Shown: positions 9,041-17,910, numbered from the stretch's first letter. The stretch: 41,706 nt of DNA from Clostridium sp. CAG:967 (GCA_000433095.1 HF991473.1:1766-43471); one strand, 5' to 3'. Program-made: numbers and translations. The notes: generated by a model not told the origin, from the sequence alone.

Positions 9041-10669
9041 AAAAAAATAAAAGTCAGTGATTATATTATTCAGGAGTTAGCGAAACTAGGTATAAAAAAT
9101 ATCTTCGGAGTTCCGGGCGACTATAACTTTAATCTTATTGATTCTGTTGAACGAAATTCCGCAGTAAAATGGATAGGTTCAACTAACGAACTGAACGCAG
9201 GATATGCTGCAGACGGCTATTCAAGATTAAACGGGTATGGCGCTGTTATAACAACTTACGGTGTCGGAGAGTTGTCTGCAATAAACGCTATTGCGGGAAG
9301 TTTTGCAGAAAGCATTCCTGTTGTAATGCTTGTCGGCATCCCTTCCTCAAAACAGATTGAAGAAAAATCAATAATACATCACAATTTTGCACCCCCTGAT
9401 TATTGTAATTTCGCAGATATGTATTCAAAAGTCACTGCAAAAGCAGTGTATTTAACAAAAACAAGTAACATAAAAGAAGAAATTGATGAGTGTTTAGACA
9501 TTCTGATAAAAAACAAAAAGCCTGTCTACATAGCAATTCCTAAAGACTTATGCTGTTGGGAAATTGACAACAATCCGACTGAACATAATATTTCTTCTGA
9601 TGAAACTTCTTTGATTGAAGCAGCATCCCGAATAACAGATTTAATCAAAAATGCATCAAATCCCGTAATAATAACCGATAGTCTTATAAAAAGATTTAAA
9701 TCGGAATTTGAAACAGAAAGATTTATAAACAAATCAAATATTCCTTTTTGCTCATTTTTAATGGGAAAGGGCATCATTGATGAAAGCCATAAAAATTATC
9801 TGGGAAGCTTTCTTGGCAAAACATTAAGCTCAAACCTGCTTGAAATATTAAACACCTCTGACTGCGTAATTTCAATCGGAACAATTTACTGCGATTTTAA
9901 CACATTTAATTCACCGCTTAATTTTAAACCTGATGATATGATAAATATTCAGGGAAATTTTGTAACCGTACAAAATAAAAAATACGAAAATGTTTTTATG
10001 AAAGATTTATTAAAACATCTTTCTTTAAAAATAAACAAACAAAAAATTAAAAAAATTCACCCGATAAACGGCTTCAAACAAACTTCTATAAATAAAATCG
10101 AAAATTTAGATTCAAACTACCTTTATCCGAGGATTCAGGAGTTTCTAAAACCAAATGACATATTTATTTGTGATACGGGAATTGCCTTGTTTGGTGCTGC
10201 ACAAATGAAGTTTCCCGACAAATTAAGATTTGAAAACCAATTTTTTTGGGCTTCAATCGGCTGGGGAACACCTGCCTCATTCGGCGCCGGTACTGCAAAA
10301 ATTTTCAGAAGGACAATACTACTTACTGGAGAGGGAGCTCACCAGCTCACATTTCAGGAAATCAGCAATATTATCTCGCACGGTTTACGCCCGATTATAA
10401 TTGTTATTAATAATTCCGGATATACAATTGAAAGGATGCTTTCTAAAAACCCTAAAGATGCTTATAACAATATAAATACGTGGGATTATACAAAACTGCC
10501 ATTCATATTCGGTAAAAATGTTTTTACAGCACAGGCAAGAACTAATAAAGAATTTGATGATATTTTAAAGCTTGCCGAAATCGAACAAAAAACCAAAATG
10601 TGTTATCTTGAAGTATTCACTGATAAATTTGATATTCCCGAATTCGCAAAAATTTTCTTTAAGAGATAA
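9038..10669 (+). CDS. Thiamine-diphosphate 2-oxoacid decarboxylase (pyruvate / indolepyruvate decarboxylase family)
   Basis: 543 aa, the usual length for the family. These enzymes convert pyruvate, indolepyruvate or branched 2-oxoacids non-oxidatively to aldehydes and CO2. Key residues are present: Asp28 in PGDYN, Glu51 in the STNELNAGYAADGYSR line, the His114-His115 pair in SIIHHNF, and NNSGYTIE in the diphosphate-binding loop. That loop starts GEGAHQLT rather than the usual GDG, a conservative change at a metal ligand. NNSGYTIE and the NTWDYTKLP segment look closer to pyruvate decarboxylase than to bacterial indolepyruvate decarboxylase (usually GYTVE), so acetaldehyde/ethanol formation is plausible but not proven. 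No alcohol dehydrogenase is adjacent. It stands alone, convergent with the AsmA-like gene 15 bp downstream. Confidence 0.86.
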   Translation: MKKIKVSDYIIQELAKLGIKNIFGVPGDYNFNLIDSVERNSAVKWIGSTNELNAGYAADGYSRLNGYGAVITTYGVGELSAINAIAGSFAESIPVVMLVGIPSSKQIEEKSIIHHNFAPPDYCNFADMYSKVTAKAVYLTKTSNIKEEIDECLDILIKNKKPVYIAIPKDLCCWEIDNNPTEHNISSDETSLIEAASRITDLIKNASNPVIITDSLIKRFKSEFETERFINKSNIPFCSFLMGKGIIDESHKNYLGSFLGKTLSSNLLEILNTSDCVISIGTIYCDFNTFNSPLNFKPDDMINIQGNFVTVQNKKYENVFMKDLLKHLSLKINKQKIKKIHPINGFKQTSINKIENLDSNYLYPRIQEFLKPNDIFICDTGIALFGAAQMKFPDKLRFENQFFWASIGWGTPASFGAGTAKIFRRTILLTGEGAHQLTFQEISNIISHGLRPIIIVINNSGYTIERMLSKNPKDAYNNINTWDYTKLPFIFGKNVFTAQARTNKEFDDILKLAEIEQKTKMCYLEVFTDKFDIPEFAKIFFKR

Positions 10670-10684
10670 ATCGTTAAAAAATTA

Positions 10685-13486
10685 CTATTTAATTTTTTTA
10701 AGAGATGACAAGAAATTATTATTTTCAACATCTCCGTCAACAGTTGTCAAAAACACCTGACAATCTTTCTCATCCGCATCAATAGGAGGCAGCATTTCAA
10801 GCTCGGCAGAATAATAATTAGCATCGTTTCTGCTGCTCAAAGGAACACGATTAGCAAGACTGTTAAGTGATATATTTCTCAAAAATCCTGCAAACCCCTT
10901 ATTTCTGCTGCTGAATTTTGTATAAATTCTCAGTGTAGCATCTTTATTTTCCAAATCATATCTTCCCACAATAAACGCACTTAATTGTGAAGCATAAGAT
11001 TTAATCTGCATACGTTTAACAACGTTATCGTTGATTACCAGCTCACCGGTAATCTTATCAAAATTACCTTCAGGGATATTTACCAAATCCGAGAATGTAG
11101 ACGGACTTATCATGGCAAGAGGATTTCTGAACAAAGCGGCAAACTTCATAACATATTCAACAAGACCGATTTTTCCGATTGTACCGTTTTGAACAATGAA
11201 TTTAATAGAGCCGTTAAGTTTCATTGATTTATCTGTGCTTAATTCCATTAATCCGCTTGCTTTCCCCGAAATTTCTCTTGGCAAATTCAACAGTGATGTA
11301 GCCATTATATCGGAATTCACGTCTTTAATTCCAAGAACTACATTATACTTTTGATTTTTCAAGTCACAATCAACTTTACCTGATGAATGCCCCTCTGCAA
11401 TTTCAAATCTGTTAGAGTACAGTTTAAGCATACTGTTCTTATCAAGTGACATTGTTGCATGCACATCTGCAAAATTAATTCCCTTATAAAAACCTTTTAA
11501 AATATTTAAATTACATTTTTCAACTATAACATTGCCGATATCAAAAGTCTGAACATCATCATCCGGTTCTTCATCTGAAACGGTATATGAAACAGGTACG
11601 ACATCATTTTCAGATTTTTCCTGCGGTTTGCTGTTTGAAAGAGCTAAAAATCTTTCAACATCGACATTATCAACGGTAAGGTTAACATCTTTTATAATTA
11701 TCGGAAATTTTACGGCATTAACAATATCACCGTTAAAATCATAATTTGTCCGTCTGCATTTTCCGCTGGCAGACAGCCTGATAAGCCCGTTTTCGGTAAT
11801 AAGCTTTCCGCTTTTAATTCCAAGTCTTTGTGACGGAATTCTCATGCCGTCAATAGCCATATTACCTTTTATAACAGGATATTGACCGTTATTATCAACT
11901 TTCAGATTACCGCTGAATGTACCTTTCCTGAACAATTTTTCGCCGCCCGTAAACAGGTTTAAAAACTCACTCGGAAGCGGTTTTGGAATATCAAACCCGA
12001 AATCTCTGACAACGGGCTCTGCTTTTGAAAAGTCAATATTTCCGCTGAGCTGCATAATAGGCTGAGGCTTCTTTCTCATTTTAACAACTTCTTCGGGAGC
12101 AATATAGTAGTTTATTGATTTAATTCCGAGAAGCATATCTTCAAAATGCAAATCAACTTTCAGCATTCTTCTGTAATTTACAGGACTGAATGAATTACCG
12201 TCAAGCAAAATATCTTGTCCTGGTTTTAATCCGAAAAGCCACACCAGATCTATTTTATTATTTATAGCTTTTAAGGTTAATTTCGTTCTGGTATTTCCTC
12301 CAGTAAGGGTAACAGGAGCTCCTACAAGAGTTGAAAAATAATTTTTGGCAAAATCATTTGTTACAACTGCATTTGCTTCTAAATCAGTATCAATTGATTT
12401 TAAATAATCATTAACTTTTGCTTTAAATGATAATTTATTTTCTTTCTTGTTGTTATAAAAGCCTTCAAAATCTTTTAATACAACATCATCCTTTGTCATA
12501 ACAACGCTGCCTTTTTGCAGAGTTACAGGTATGTTATTTACCGGCACAATCTTCAAATTTGCCTTATTTAAGGTCAACAAGCCGTTTAAATCATTATTGG
12601 TCAACTTAATATTAAAATCAAAACTTCCGTCTATATCTTTAAAATAAACCAGAACATCAGAGGAAATATTATTTTCAATAATATTAGATTCTACAAGTTC
12701 AATAACATCTTTGATGCCGAAATTTTTAGAAAATATTTCCACATTAAAATTATTTTTTTTGTCTGCATCCGCATTAAAAGAAATTTTTGATTTATTAATG
12801 TTTAATACACAGTTTTGGACAAATATTTTTTTATCTTTAATAAACACGGTATTTTTATCGGCAATAGCAATATTTAAATGTTTTTTTGCTTTTTCTATAT
12901 CTGCCTTAATATCAAAATGAACATATCTTATAACTTTCTGGGTGTTATCTATTCTCAAATTATCAGCATTCAATGTTAATAACGTATCAGAGCCTGCATT
13001 ATACAAAATTGTTGATTTTTTTACATATAAAAGCGAGTCAAAAAAGTCAAAATACCAGTCAGACGGTTTTTGTGTTTCCTGTTTTTGCTCGGGTGCAAGA
13101 GCCATAAGTTTATTAACATCGGCATAAATTTCATCCGCACCCAACTTTTTTATTATAATATTTTTTTTCAAAACTTTAGCAAAAGAAACTCTGGTGTCAA
13201 AATTTTGAACAGCCAATAAAGCATGGTTTTCTTTGTTGTACAGGGAAAGTTCTTCTACTTTAAATTCCAGCTCAGGTGAAAGGCTTGTAGTTAAGACAGG
13301 GGCTTTAACGTTAAGTTTCAGTCCTGCCTCTTTATAAAGAACTTTTTGGACATAATTTAATACCTTCGGGCTTGAAACTACAGCGGGAAGCACTTTCAAA
13401 TAAACGGCAAAAGGTGCTGCAATAAGTACGGCTCCGATTGCAGCTGCTGATATTATAATCTTAGTTTTTTTAGAAAAATTTTTCAT
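10685..13486 (-). CDS. AsmA-like envelope protein
   Basis: 933 aa. One N-terminal membrane segment (about residues 9-31, IIISAAAIGAVLIAAPFAVYL) is followed by a long, beta-rich extracytoplasmic region. The opening LPAVVSSPKVLNYVQKVLYKEAG, repeated strands such as GKLITENGLIRLSASGKC and GNLKVDNNGQYPVIKGNMAI, and the C-terminal ITGELVINDNVVKRMQIKS...SAFIVGRYDLENKDATLRI are typical of AsmA/TamB-type proteins. Those are bridge-like proteins proposed to move phospholipids between the membranes of diderm bacteria. Its length is between AsmA (about 600) and YhdP (about 1,270). ATG 13486 has GAGAGG just upstream and a TGTTATAAT extended -10 about 14 bp before it, so the leader is short. It is divergent from the WG-repeat gene across a palindrome. 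Confidence 0.8.
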   Translation of the reverse strand: MKNFSKKTKIIISAAAIGAVLIAAPFAVYLKVLPAVVSSPKVLNYVQKVLYKEAGLKLNVKAPVLTTSLSPELEFKVEELSLYNKENHALLAVQNFDTRVSFAKVLKKNIIIKKLGADEIYADVNKLMALAPEQKQETQKPSDWYFDFFDSLLYVKKSTILYNAGSDTLLTLNADNLRIDNTQKVIRYVHFDIKADIEKAKKHLNIAIADKNTVFIKDKKIFVQNCVLNINKSKISFNADADKKNNFNVEIFSKNFGIKDVIELVESNIIENNISSDVLVYFKDIDGSFDFNIKLTNNDLNGLLTLNKANLKIVPVNNIPVTLQKGSVVMTKDDVVLKDFEGFYNNKKENKLSFKAKVNDYLKSIDTDLEANAVVTNDFAKNYFSTLVGAPVTLTGGNTRTKLTLKAINNKIDLVWLFGLKPGQDILLDGNSFSPVNYRRMLKVDLHFEDMLLGIKSINYYIAPEEVVKMRKKPQPIMQLSGNIDFSKAEPVVRDFGFDIPKPLPSEFLNLFTGGEKLFRKGTFSGNLKVDNNGQYPVIKGNMAIDGMRIPSQRLGIKSGKLITENGLIRLSASGKCRRTNYDFNGDIVNAVKFPIIIKDVNLTVDNVDVERFLALSNSKPQEKSENDVVPVSYTVSDEEPDDDVQTFDIGNVIVEKCNLNILKGFYKGINFADVHATMSLDKNSMLKLYSNRFEIAEGHSSGKVDCDLKNQKYNVVLGIKDVNSDIMATSLLNLPREISGKASGLMELSTDKSMKLNGSIKFIVQNGTIGKIGLVEYVMKFAALFRNPLAMISPSTFSDLVNIPEGNFDKITGELVINDNVVKRMQIKSYASQLSAFIVGRYDLENKDATLRIYTKFSSRNKGFAGFLRNISLNSLANRVPLSSRNDANYYSAELEMLPPIDADEKDCQVFLTTVDGDVENNNFLSSLKKIK

Positions 13487-13500
13487 AACCTCTCAAAAAA

Positions 13501-13530
13501 ATTATAACATAATTAATTTTATGTTATCAT
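13501..13530. promoter_or_regulatory. Back-to-back extended -10 promoters on a palindrome
   Basis: ATAACATAA (13504-13512), TTAATT, TTATGTTAT (13519-13527) is a perfect 9-bp inverted repeat in a 50-bp divergent spacer. Each arm forms an extended -10: TGTTATAAT on the minus strand (TATAAT = 13506-13501, AsmA-like gene) and TGTTATCAT on the plus strand (TATCAT = 13525-13530). The plus hexamer lies 6 nt before ATG 13537. The symmetry may just reflect two TGTTAT promoters; a shared regulator is possible. Confidence 0.5.
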
Positions 13531-13536
13531 CCTATT

Positions 13537-14415
13537 ATGAAGAAGTTTTTATTAATATTATCTTTCATTTTATTATTACAAAATTCTGCATACTCTGCTG
13601 ACGGTCAATCCGTGCAGGTTTTCAGCGAGAAAAATCTCTTCGGGCTTAAAGATGCATCAGGCAATGTAACTGTTCGGCCGGAGTATAAAAAATTAATAAG
13701 ACTTGGAAAATCTTCATATATAGTTCAGAAGAAAAACCGTTTCGGCATGATAGACAGTGCAGGCAATTACCTTGTTGAGCCTAAATATACACATACTGAA
13801 AGGGTTCTGGGAAGATATGCAAAATTTGGCAATGACAGCAATTACGGTTTATATGATGCTGAAGGTAAAATGATTTTGCCTCATGAATATACAAAGATTG
13901 ACCTGCTTTTCGGCGGCATGTTTTTGACATACAAAGACTATAAATACGGTGTAGTTGACTTTAACGGACGTACAATTCTTGAGAATAAATTCGATGATAT
14001 ATACATGCCAAAAGCAAATATTATGCGAATTAAATACGAAGGCGAATGGTACGAAATAGAGAGAATTGCATCAGAAGAATTACAGCTTCCGGAAGATATC
14101 ACAACAGTAAAAACCGATAAAAACTTTAAAGTAACCAATCTTATTACTGATACCGGAGCTGTTTCAGGCTATTCCGTACTTACTTTTACCGATTACCTTA
14201 TCAAAGTATTCTCATCAATTTCTCCTGCTCATGAAGAAACAATTGATGAACTTATGCTATCTCAAGGTGCAGAAACAGTATCAATATTTATAAAACTAAG
14301 CTGGCTTCCCAAATATCCGTTTACTTACGCAAAAAAATATTTTTCAAATCTTAGAAACCCCAATAACGGACCTCTGGTTGATGTAAGAAACGAGTTGAAA
14401 CAAAAAATTAAATAA
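13537..14415 (+). CDS. Secreted WG-repeat protein
   Basis: 292 aa with a Sec signal (MKKFLLILSFILLLQNSAYSA, cleavage near residue 20). Residues about 30-165 are degenerate WG/KWG repeats: NLFGLKDASGNVTVRPEYKK, NRFGMIDSAGNYLVEPKYTH, NYGLYDAEGKMILPHEYTK, KYGVVDFNGRTILENKFDD. Each has an aromatic-G-hydrophobic pair, a (D/N)-x-x-G turn and a hydrophobic-x-P-x-Y/F end. WG repeats form beta structures of unknown function; many are periplasmic or surface-exposed. The C-terminal 130 residues (FTDYLIKVFSSISPAHEETIDE onward) have no repeat and no recognised domain. There is no Shine-Dalgarno; TATCAT lies 6 nt before the ATG, so the mRNA may be leaderless. Confidence 0.82.
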   Translation: MKKFLLILSFILLLQNSAYSADGQSVQVFSEKNLFGLKDASGNVTVRPEYKKLIRLGKSSYIVQKKNRFGMIDSAGNYLVEPKYTHTERVLGRYAKFGNDSNYGLYDAEGKMILPHEYTKIDLLFGGMFLTYKDYKYGVVDFNGRTILENKFDDIYMPKANIMRIKYEGEWYEIERIASEELQLPEDITTVKTDKNFKVTNLITDTGAVSGYSVLTFTDYLIKVFSSISPAHEETIDELMLSQGAETVSIFIKLSWLPKYPFTYAKKYFSNLRNPNNGPLVDVRNELKQKIK

Positions 14416-14469
14416 ATTGCTCCATTGAGGGATTAATAAAATATACAGACAGCTTTTAATTAATTTGTT

Positions 14470-14778
14470 ATGATTAAAGAATTAAACGAAAACAACTTTG
14501 AAGAAAACATTAAAAGCGGATTAAAACTGGTTGAATTTTATGCAACCTGGTGCGGATACTGTCAAAAGCAGCGCCCTATTTTAAAAGAATTGTCAGAAAA
14601 CAATATCTGGATTGGAACTGTAGATTCAGACAAAAATCCTAATCTTGTAAAGAAATACGGAGTATCAGGCTATCCGACATTTATCCTTTTTAAAGAAGGT
14701 AAAGTAATCGCTGCCCTTTCAGGTTACCATGAAAAATCTCAACTTCTTTCAAGACTAATGGAGCATCTTCACCACTAG
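14470..14778 (+). CDS. Thioredoxin-family protein, WCGYC active site
   Basis: 102 aa, the length of a bare thioredoxin domain, without signal peptide, so cytoplasmic. The active site is ATWCGYCQKQ, with GY in place of the classical GP between the cysteines, a change that alters redox potential in the family. The cis-proline loop GYPTFILFKEGK is intact. It should reduce disulfides with a reductase partner, but no trxB is near. I see no Shine-Dalgarno before ATG 14470. The stop lies 1 nt from the stop of the convergent ArsR-type gene, and no terminator separates them. Confidence 0.88.
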   Translation: MIKELNENNFEENIKSGLKLVEFYATWCGYCQKQRPILKELSENNIWIGTVDSDKNPNLVKKYGVSGYPTFILFKEGKVIAALSGYHEKSQLLSRLMEHLHH

Positions 14779-14779
14779 A

Positions 14780-15130
14780 TTATTCCATAACATGTTCCTG
14801 TGCCATCTCCAGGATAACCTTTACGTGATTGTCATTAAGCGCATAATAAACATTTTTTCCACGCTTTTCTGCTTTCACAAGCTTTGCCGTTCTCAAAATT
14901 TTCAGCTGGTGAGAAACAGCTGACTTTGTCATATCAAGCAAGACAGCAAGATCATTTACACACATTTCTGATTCTTCCAGAGCCCACAAAAGCCTTATTC
15001 TTGTTCCGTCGCCCATAACCTTAAAAAAGTCCGATAATTCAAAAAGCATCTCCAAATCGGGCATAACAGGCTTCAAATTTTCAACAATATCAGGATTGAT
15101 TGCTTCGCAATCTGACTTTTTTATTTCCAT
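14780..15130 (-). CDS. ArsR/SmtB-family zinc-type metal sensor repressor
   Basis: 116 aa from ATG 15130. A TTG at 15166 would add 12 residues, but it lies inside the -35 hexamer, so I reject it. The fold is a winged helix: FFKVMGDGTRIRLLWALEES, recognition helix TKSAVSHQLKILRTAKLV, wing KRGKNVYYAL. The C-terminal helix reads D100-N-H102-(10)-H113-x-x-E116, exactly the alpha5 DXHX10HX2E metal site of SmtB/CzrA/NmtR-type zinc or cobalt sensors. The alpha3 site of CadC-type sensors is incomplete (only one Cys, EMCVND). Metal binding should release DNA and induce the divergent ATPase. The -10 lies 6 nt before ATG with no Shine-Dalgarno, so the mRNA is probably leaderless and autoregulated. Confidence 0.9.
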   Translation of the reverse strand: MEIKKSDCEAINPDIVENLKPVMPDLEMLFELSDFFKVMGDGTRIRLLWALEESEMCVNDLAVLLDMTKSAVSHQLKILRTAKLVKAEKRGKNVYYALNDNHVKVILEMAQEHVME

Positions 15131-15136
15131 AAATCC

Positions 15137-15166
15137 ATTATAGTTTAACAATTGTTCAATTGTCAA
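15137..15166 (-). promoter_or_regulatory. arsR-type promoter and operator
   Basis: On the minus strand: -35 TTGACA (15166-15161), 18-bp spacer, -10 TATAAT (15142-15137), then 6 nt and ATG 15130. An imperfect 10-2-10 inverted repeat, TTAACAATTG (15145-15154), TT, CAATTGTCAA (15157-15166), with one mismatch, covers the spacer and the -35. This fits autorepression. Confidence 0.75.
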
Positions 15167-15194
15167 ATTTTCTTAACAATCAGACATTTGTCAC

Positions 15195-15254
15195 TTGACA
15201 ATTGAATAGTTATTCAATTATAATACTAATATACAGTTGAACAAACATTCAACT
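15195..15254 (+). promoter_or_regulatory. Zinc-exporter promoter with two SmtB-type operators
   Basis: -35 TTGACA (15195-15200), 18-bp spacer, -10 TATAAT (15219-15224). Operator 1 is a perfect repeat, AATTGAAT-AGTT-ATTCAATT (15200-15219), filling the spacer. Operator 2 is AGTTGAA-CAAACA-TTCAACT (15235-15254), over the expected transcription start. Both contain the TGAA-(N)-TTCA core of SmtB/CzrA-type operators. Confidence 0.8.
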
Positions 15255-15284
15255 AAAATGCGGATAATTATAGAGGTACAAAAA

Positions 15285-17171
15285 ATGTGCGAACATCATC
15301 ATCACCATGAACATCATCACAATGAAAAAGGGGGCAATCCGTTAAAACGTATTGCAGCGGCAATTGTAATTTTTATCATTGCTTTGCTCGCAGATTTTTC
15401 AGGGACTTTAAAGTTTGCGTTATTCTTTACTGCATACTTAACAGCAGGCGGTGATGTTGTTTTTAAAGCTTTCAAAAATATTATTAAAGGTGAAATATTT
15501 GATGAAAACTTTTTGATGAGTATAGCAACAATCGGTGCTTTATCCATAGGTGAGTATCCTGAAGCTGTAATGGTAATGGTTCTTTATCAGACAGGCGAAT
15601 ATTTACAGGACAGAGCTGTAGAAAAATCACGTCAATCAATATCAAATCTTATGGATATCAAACCGGATTATGCAAATATTGAATTTGACGGAAAGCTTAT
15701 TCAAAAAAATCCTTCTGAAATCAAAACAGGTGATGTAATTATTGTAAAGCCCGGAGAAAAAATTCCGCTCGACGGAACAGTGATTGAGGGAAAAGCATCT
15801 GTTGACACTTCCGCTTTGACAGGCGAACCTGTACCGAAAGAGTTAAAAGCAGGTGATAACGCCATAAGCGGCTGTATAAATACAAACGGATATTTAAAAA
15901 TTAAGGTTGCAAAAGTGTTCGGCGAATCTACAGTTTCAAAAATCCTTGAACTTGTGGAGCATGCAAGTTCCAAAAAGGCAAAAGCAGAAAATTTTATAAC
16001 CAAATTCGCAAGATATTACACACCTGTTGTTGTAGTTGCAGCGTTACTTCTTGCAATTATACCTCCATTAATAATTCAAGATGCACAATTTACTGTATGG
16101 TTTGAAAGAGCTTTAACATTCCTTGTAATTTCATGCCCGTGTGCGATTGTAATTTCCGTTCCGCTTGGATTTTTTGCAGGCATTGGCGGGGCTTCAAGAG
16201 CAGGAATTCTGGTTAAAGGAAGCTGTTATATGGAAGCCTTGTCAAAACCCGAAACCGTTGTATTTGACAAAACAGGAACTCTTACAAAAGGTTCATTTAC
16301 AGTTACCCGAATATCTCCTGTAAATGTATCCGAAAGTGAACTGCTTAAAAACATTGCGCTTGCGGAAAGTTATTCTAACCACCCGATAGCAGTTTCAATC
16401 AAAGAAGCTTACGGTAAAGCAGCTAACAACAATGAGGTAAAAGACATTGAAGAAATAGCGGGTAACGGAATAAGAGCTATTGTAAACGGAAATGAAATCC
16501 TTGCCGGAAACAGCAGATTAATGGGAATGTTTAATATTGATTACACAAAATCAGAAGACAGCGGAACTGTTGTTTATACAGCCCAAAACGGCTCATACAC
16601 TGGTTATATCATAATCTCGGATGAATTAAAAAATGATGCAAAAGATGCAATAACTAAATTAAAGTCAATGTCAATAAAAACAGTAATGTTAACAGGCGAT
16701 ACTTTAAAAGCCGCAAAAACAACAGCAAAAGAACTCGGTATTGACAAAGTTTATGCAGAACTGCTTCCTGCTCAAAAGGTTGAAAAACTTGAAGAACTGA
16801 CCGAAAAAAAATCAAAACATAAAAGTTTAATATTTATCGGCGACGGCATTAATGATGCACCTGTATTAACAAGAGCCGATATAGGTATAGCAATGGGAGC
16901 AATGGGTTCTGATGCCGCTATAGAAGCAGCAGATGTTGTAATTATGGACGACAAACCTTCAAAGGCAGCTCAAGCTATACTAACGGCAAAGAAAACAATG
17001 ACAATAGTAAAAGAAAATATTATATTTGCACTGGGCATAAAAGCTTTATTCCTAATTCTCAGCGCATTCGGATTAATAACAATGTGGGGCGCAGTGTTTG
17101 CAGATGTAGGAGTTACCTTGATAGCAGTCCTAAATTCATTACGTGCTTTAAAAACTCCACGATATGCATAA
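15285..17171 (+). CDS. zntA: P1B-type Zn2+/Cd2+-exporting ATPase
   Basis: 628 aa from ATG 15285, which has AGAGG 8 nt upstream. An upstream TTG at 15237 lies inside the operator and is not used. The N-terminus is a His cluster (MCEHHHHHEHHHNEK), replacing the usual GMxCxxC heavy-metal domain and probably binding zinc. P-type landmarks are TGEPVPKE (actuator), SCPCA (Cys284/Cys286, transport site), DKTGT (Asp328 phosphorylated), SNHPIA (HP locus), TGD and GDGINDAP. The end, IKALFLILSAFG...MWGAVFADVGVTLIAVLNSLR, has the Lys and Asp typical of P1B-2 zinc/cadmium/lead pumps. It exports excess metal from the cytoplasm and is induced through the divergent sensor. Monocistronic with a terminator. 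Confidence 0.93.
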   Translation: MCEHHHHHEHHHNEKGGNPLKRIAAAIVIFIIALLADFSGTLKFALFFTAYLTAGGDVVFKAFKNIIKGEIFDENFLMSIATIGALSIGEYPEAVMVMVLYQTGEYLQDRAVEKSRQSISNLMDIKPDYANIEFDGKLIQKNPSEIKTGDVIIVKPGEKIPLDGTVIEGKASVDTSALTGEPVPKELKAGDNAISGCINTNGYLKIKVAKVFGESTVSKILELVEHASSKKAKAENFITKFARYYTPVVVVAALLLAIIPPLIIQDAQFTVWFERALTFLVISCPCAIVISVPLGFFAGIGGASRAGILVKGSCYMEALSKPETVVFDKTGTLTKGSFTVTRISPVNVSESELLKNIALAESYSNHPIAVSIKEAYGKAANNNEVKDIEEIAGNGIRAIVNGNEILAGNSRLMGMFNIDYTKSEDSGTVVYTAQNGSYTGYIIISDELKNDAKDAITKLKSMSIKTVMLTGDTLKAAKTTAKELGIDKVYAELLPAQKVEKLEELTEKKSKHKSLIFIGDGINDAPVLTRADIGIAMGAMGSDAAIEAADVVIMDDKPSKAAQAILTAKKTMTIVKENIIFALGIKALFLILSAFGLITMWGAVFADVGVTLIAVLNSLRALKTPRYA

Positions 17172-17172
17172 T

Positions 17173-17207
17173 AAAAATCCCCCCGTATTTTATACGGGAG
17201 GATTTTT
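17173..17207. terminator. Terminator after the zinc ATPase
   Basis: 16-bp arms with one mismatch (17173-17188 and 17192-17207), core CCCGTAT / ATACGGG, loop TTT, and an A-tract/T-tract on the two sides. It lies directly after the stop at 17171 and 2 nt from the convergent flavoprotein gene, so it serves both. Confidence 0.9.
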
Positions 17208-17208
17208 T

Positions 17209-17841
17209 CTAATGTATAAAATTAGTCCAAATTTTCTTTTCAGTCTGCGGATGCTCAATACCTGCATTTTTACCTGCTTCAATACATTTTAAAAGCCATG
17301 CCATATTTATCCCCAGCACACGCATAATCTGTAATCCTTCCAAATCCTGCATTACATCATCAGGAGAATTACCATGGACCATATTCCAGTAATTTGATGA
17401 TACAACAGGCATCTGATTAATAGTAAAATGCTTTGTTATAGCATCAATTGAAGCCGTTGTTCCCGCACGCCTTGCCGAAACAATCGCAGCTGCAGGCTTA
17501 AATGCGAAATGTTTTCCGCCGGCATAAAAAAGTCTGTCCATTAAAGATAAAATTCTTCCGCTTGGATGAGCATAATACACAGGAGAACCAAAAACAAAGC
17601 CGTCAGCAGATTTAGCTTTTTCAATAACTTCATTTACAATATCATCTTTGAAAACACACCCGTTATCGTTATCGTTACCTTTGCATGCTCCGCATCCTAC
17701 ACAATCACGAATTGCATTTGCTCCTGTTTGAATAATTTCTGTTTCAATTCCGTTTAATTCCAGCGCTTTTGCAACTTCTGACAACGCCGTAAAAGTACAA
17801 CCTGTTCTTCTTGAACTGCCATTAATGAGTAAAACTTTCAT
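17209..17841 (-). CDS. Flavodoxin-fold NAD(P)H-FMN reductase / iron-sulfur flavoprotein-like
   Basis: 210 aa. The opening MKVLLINGSSRRTGCTFTAL is the FMN phosphate loop of the flavodoxin-like reductases (WrbA/multimeric flavodoxin group). GFVFGSPVYYAHPSGRILSLMDRLFYAG is the second flavin-contact region. The insert CVGCGACKG...NGC (residues about 47-62) resembles the compact cysteine motif of iron-sulfur flavoproteins, but this form is also frequent in family members without a cluster. It would reduce quinones, metals or other acceptors in the cytoplasm; the substrate cannot be read from sequence. AGGAGGGTG before ATG 17841 is the strongest ribosome site in the window. It transcribes alone. 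Confidence 0.85.
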   Translation of the reverse strand: MKVLLINGSSRRTGCTFTALSEVAKALELNGIETEIIQTGANAIRDCVGCGACKGNDNDNGCVFKDDIVNEVIEKAKSADGFVFGSPVYYAHPSGRILSLMDRLFYAGGKHFAFKPAAAIVSARRAGTTASIDAITKHFTINQMPVVSSNYWNMVHGNSPDDVMQDLEGLQIMRVLGINMAWLLKCIEAGKNAGIEHPQTEKKIWTNFIH

Positions 17842-17910
17842 GTTAGCACCCTCCTGTTAAAAAAAATTATAATCCAAAATAAATTCTTGTACTATAATAA
17901 AGTAAAAGTG

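Noticed and set aside
15131..15166. TTG start adding 12 residues to the ArsR-type protein
   Set aside because: The TTG is the first half of the TTGACA -35 hexamer, and the ATG after TATAAT gives a normal SmtB-type N-terminus.
15237..15284. TTG start of the zinc ATPase at 15237
   Set aside because: It lies in an operator repeat near the transcription start; ATG 15285 has a ribosome site and begins with the His-rich metal motif.
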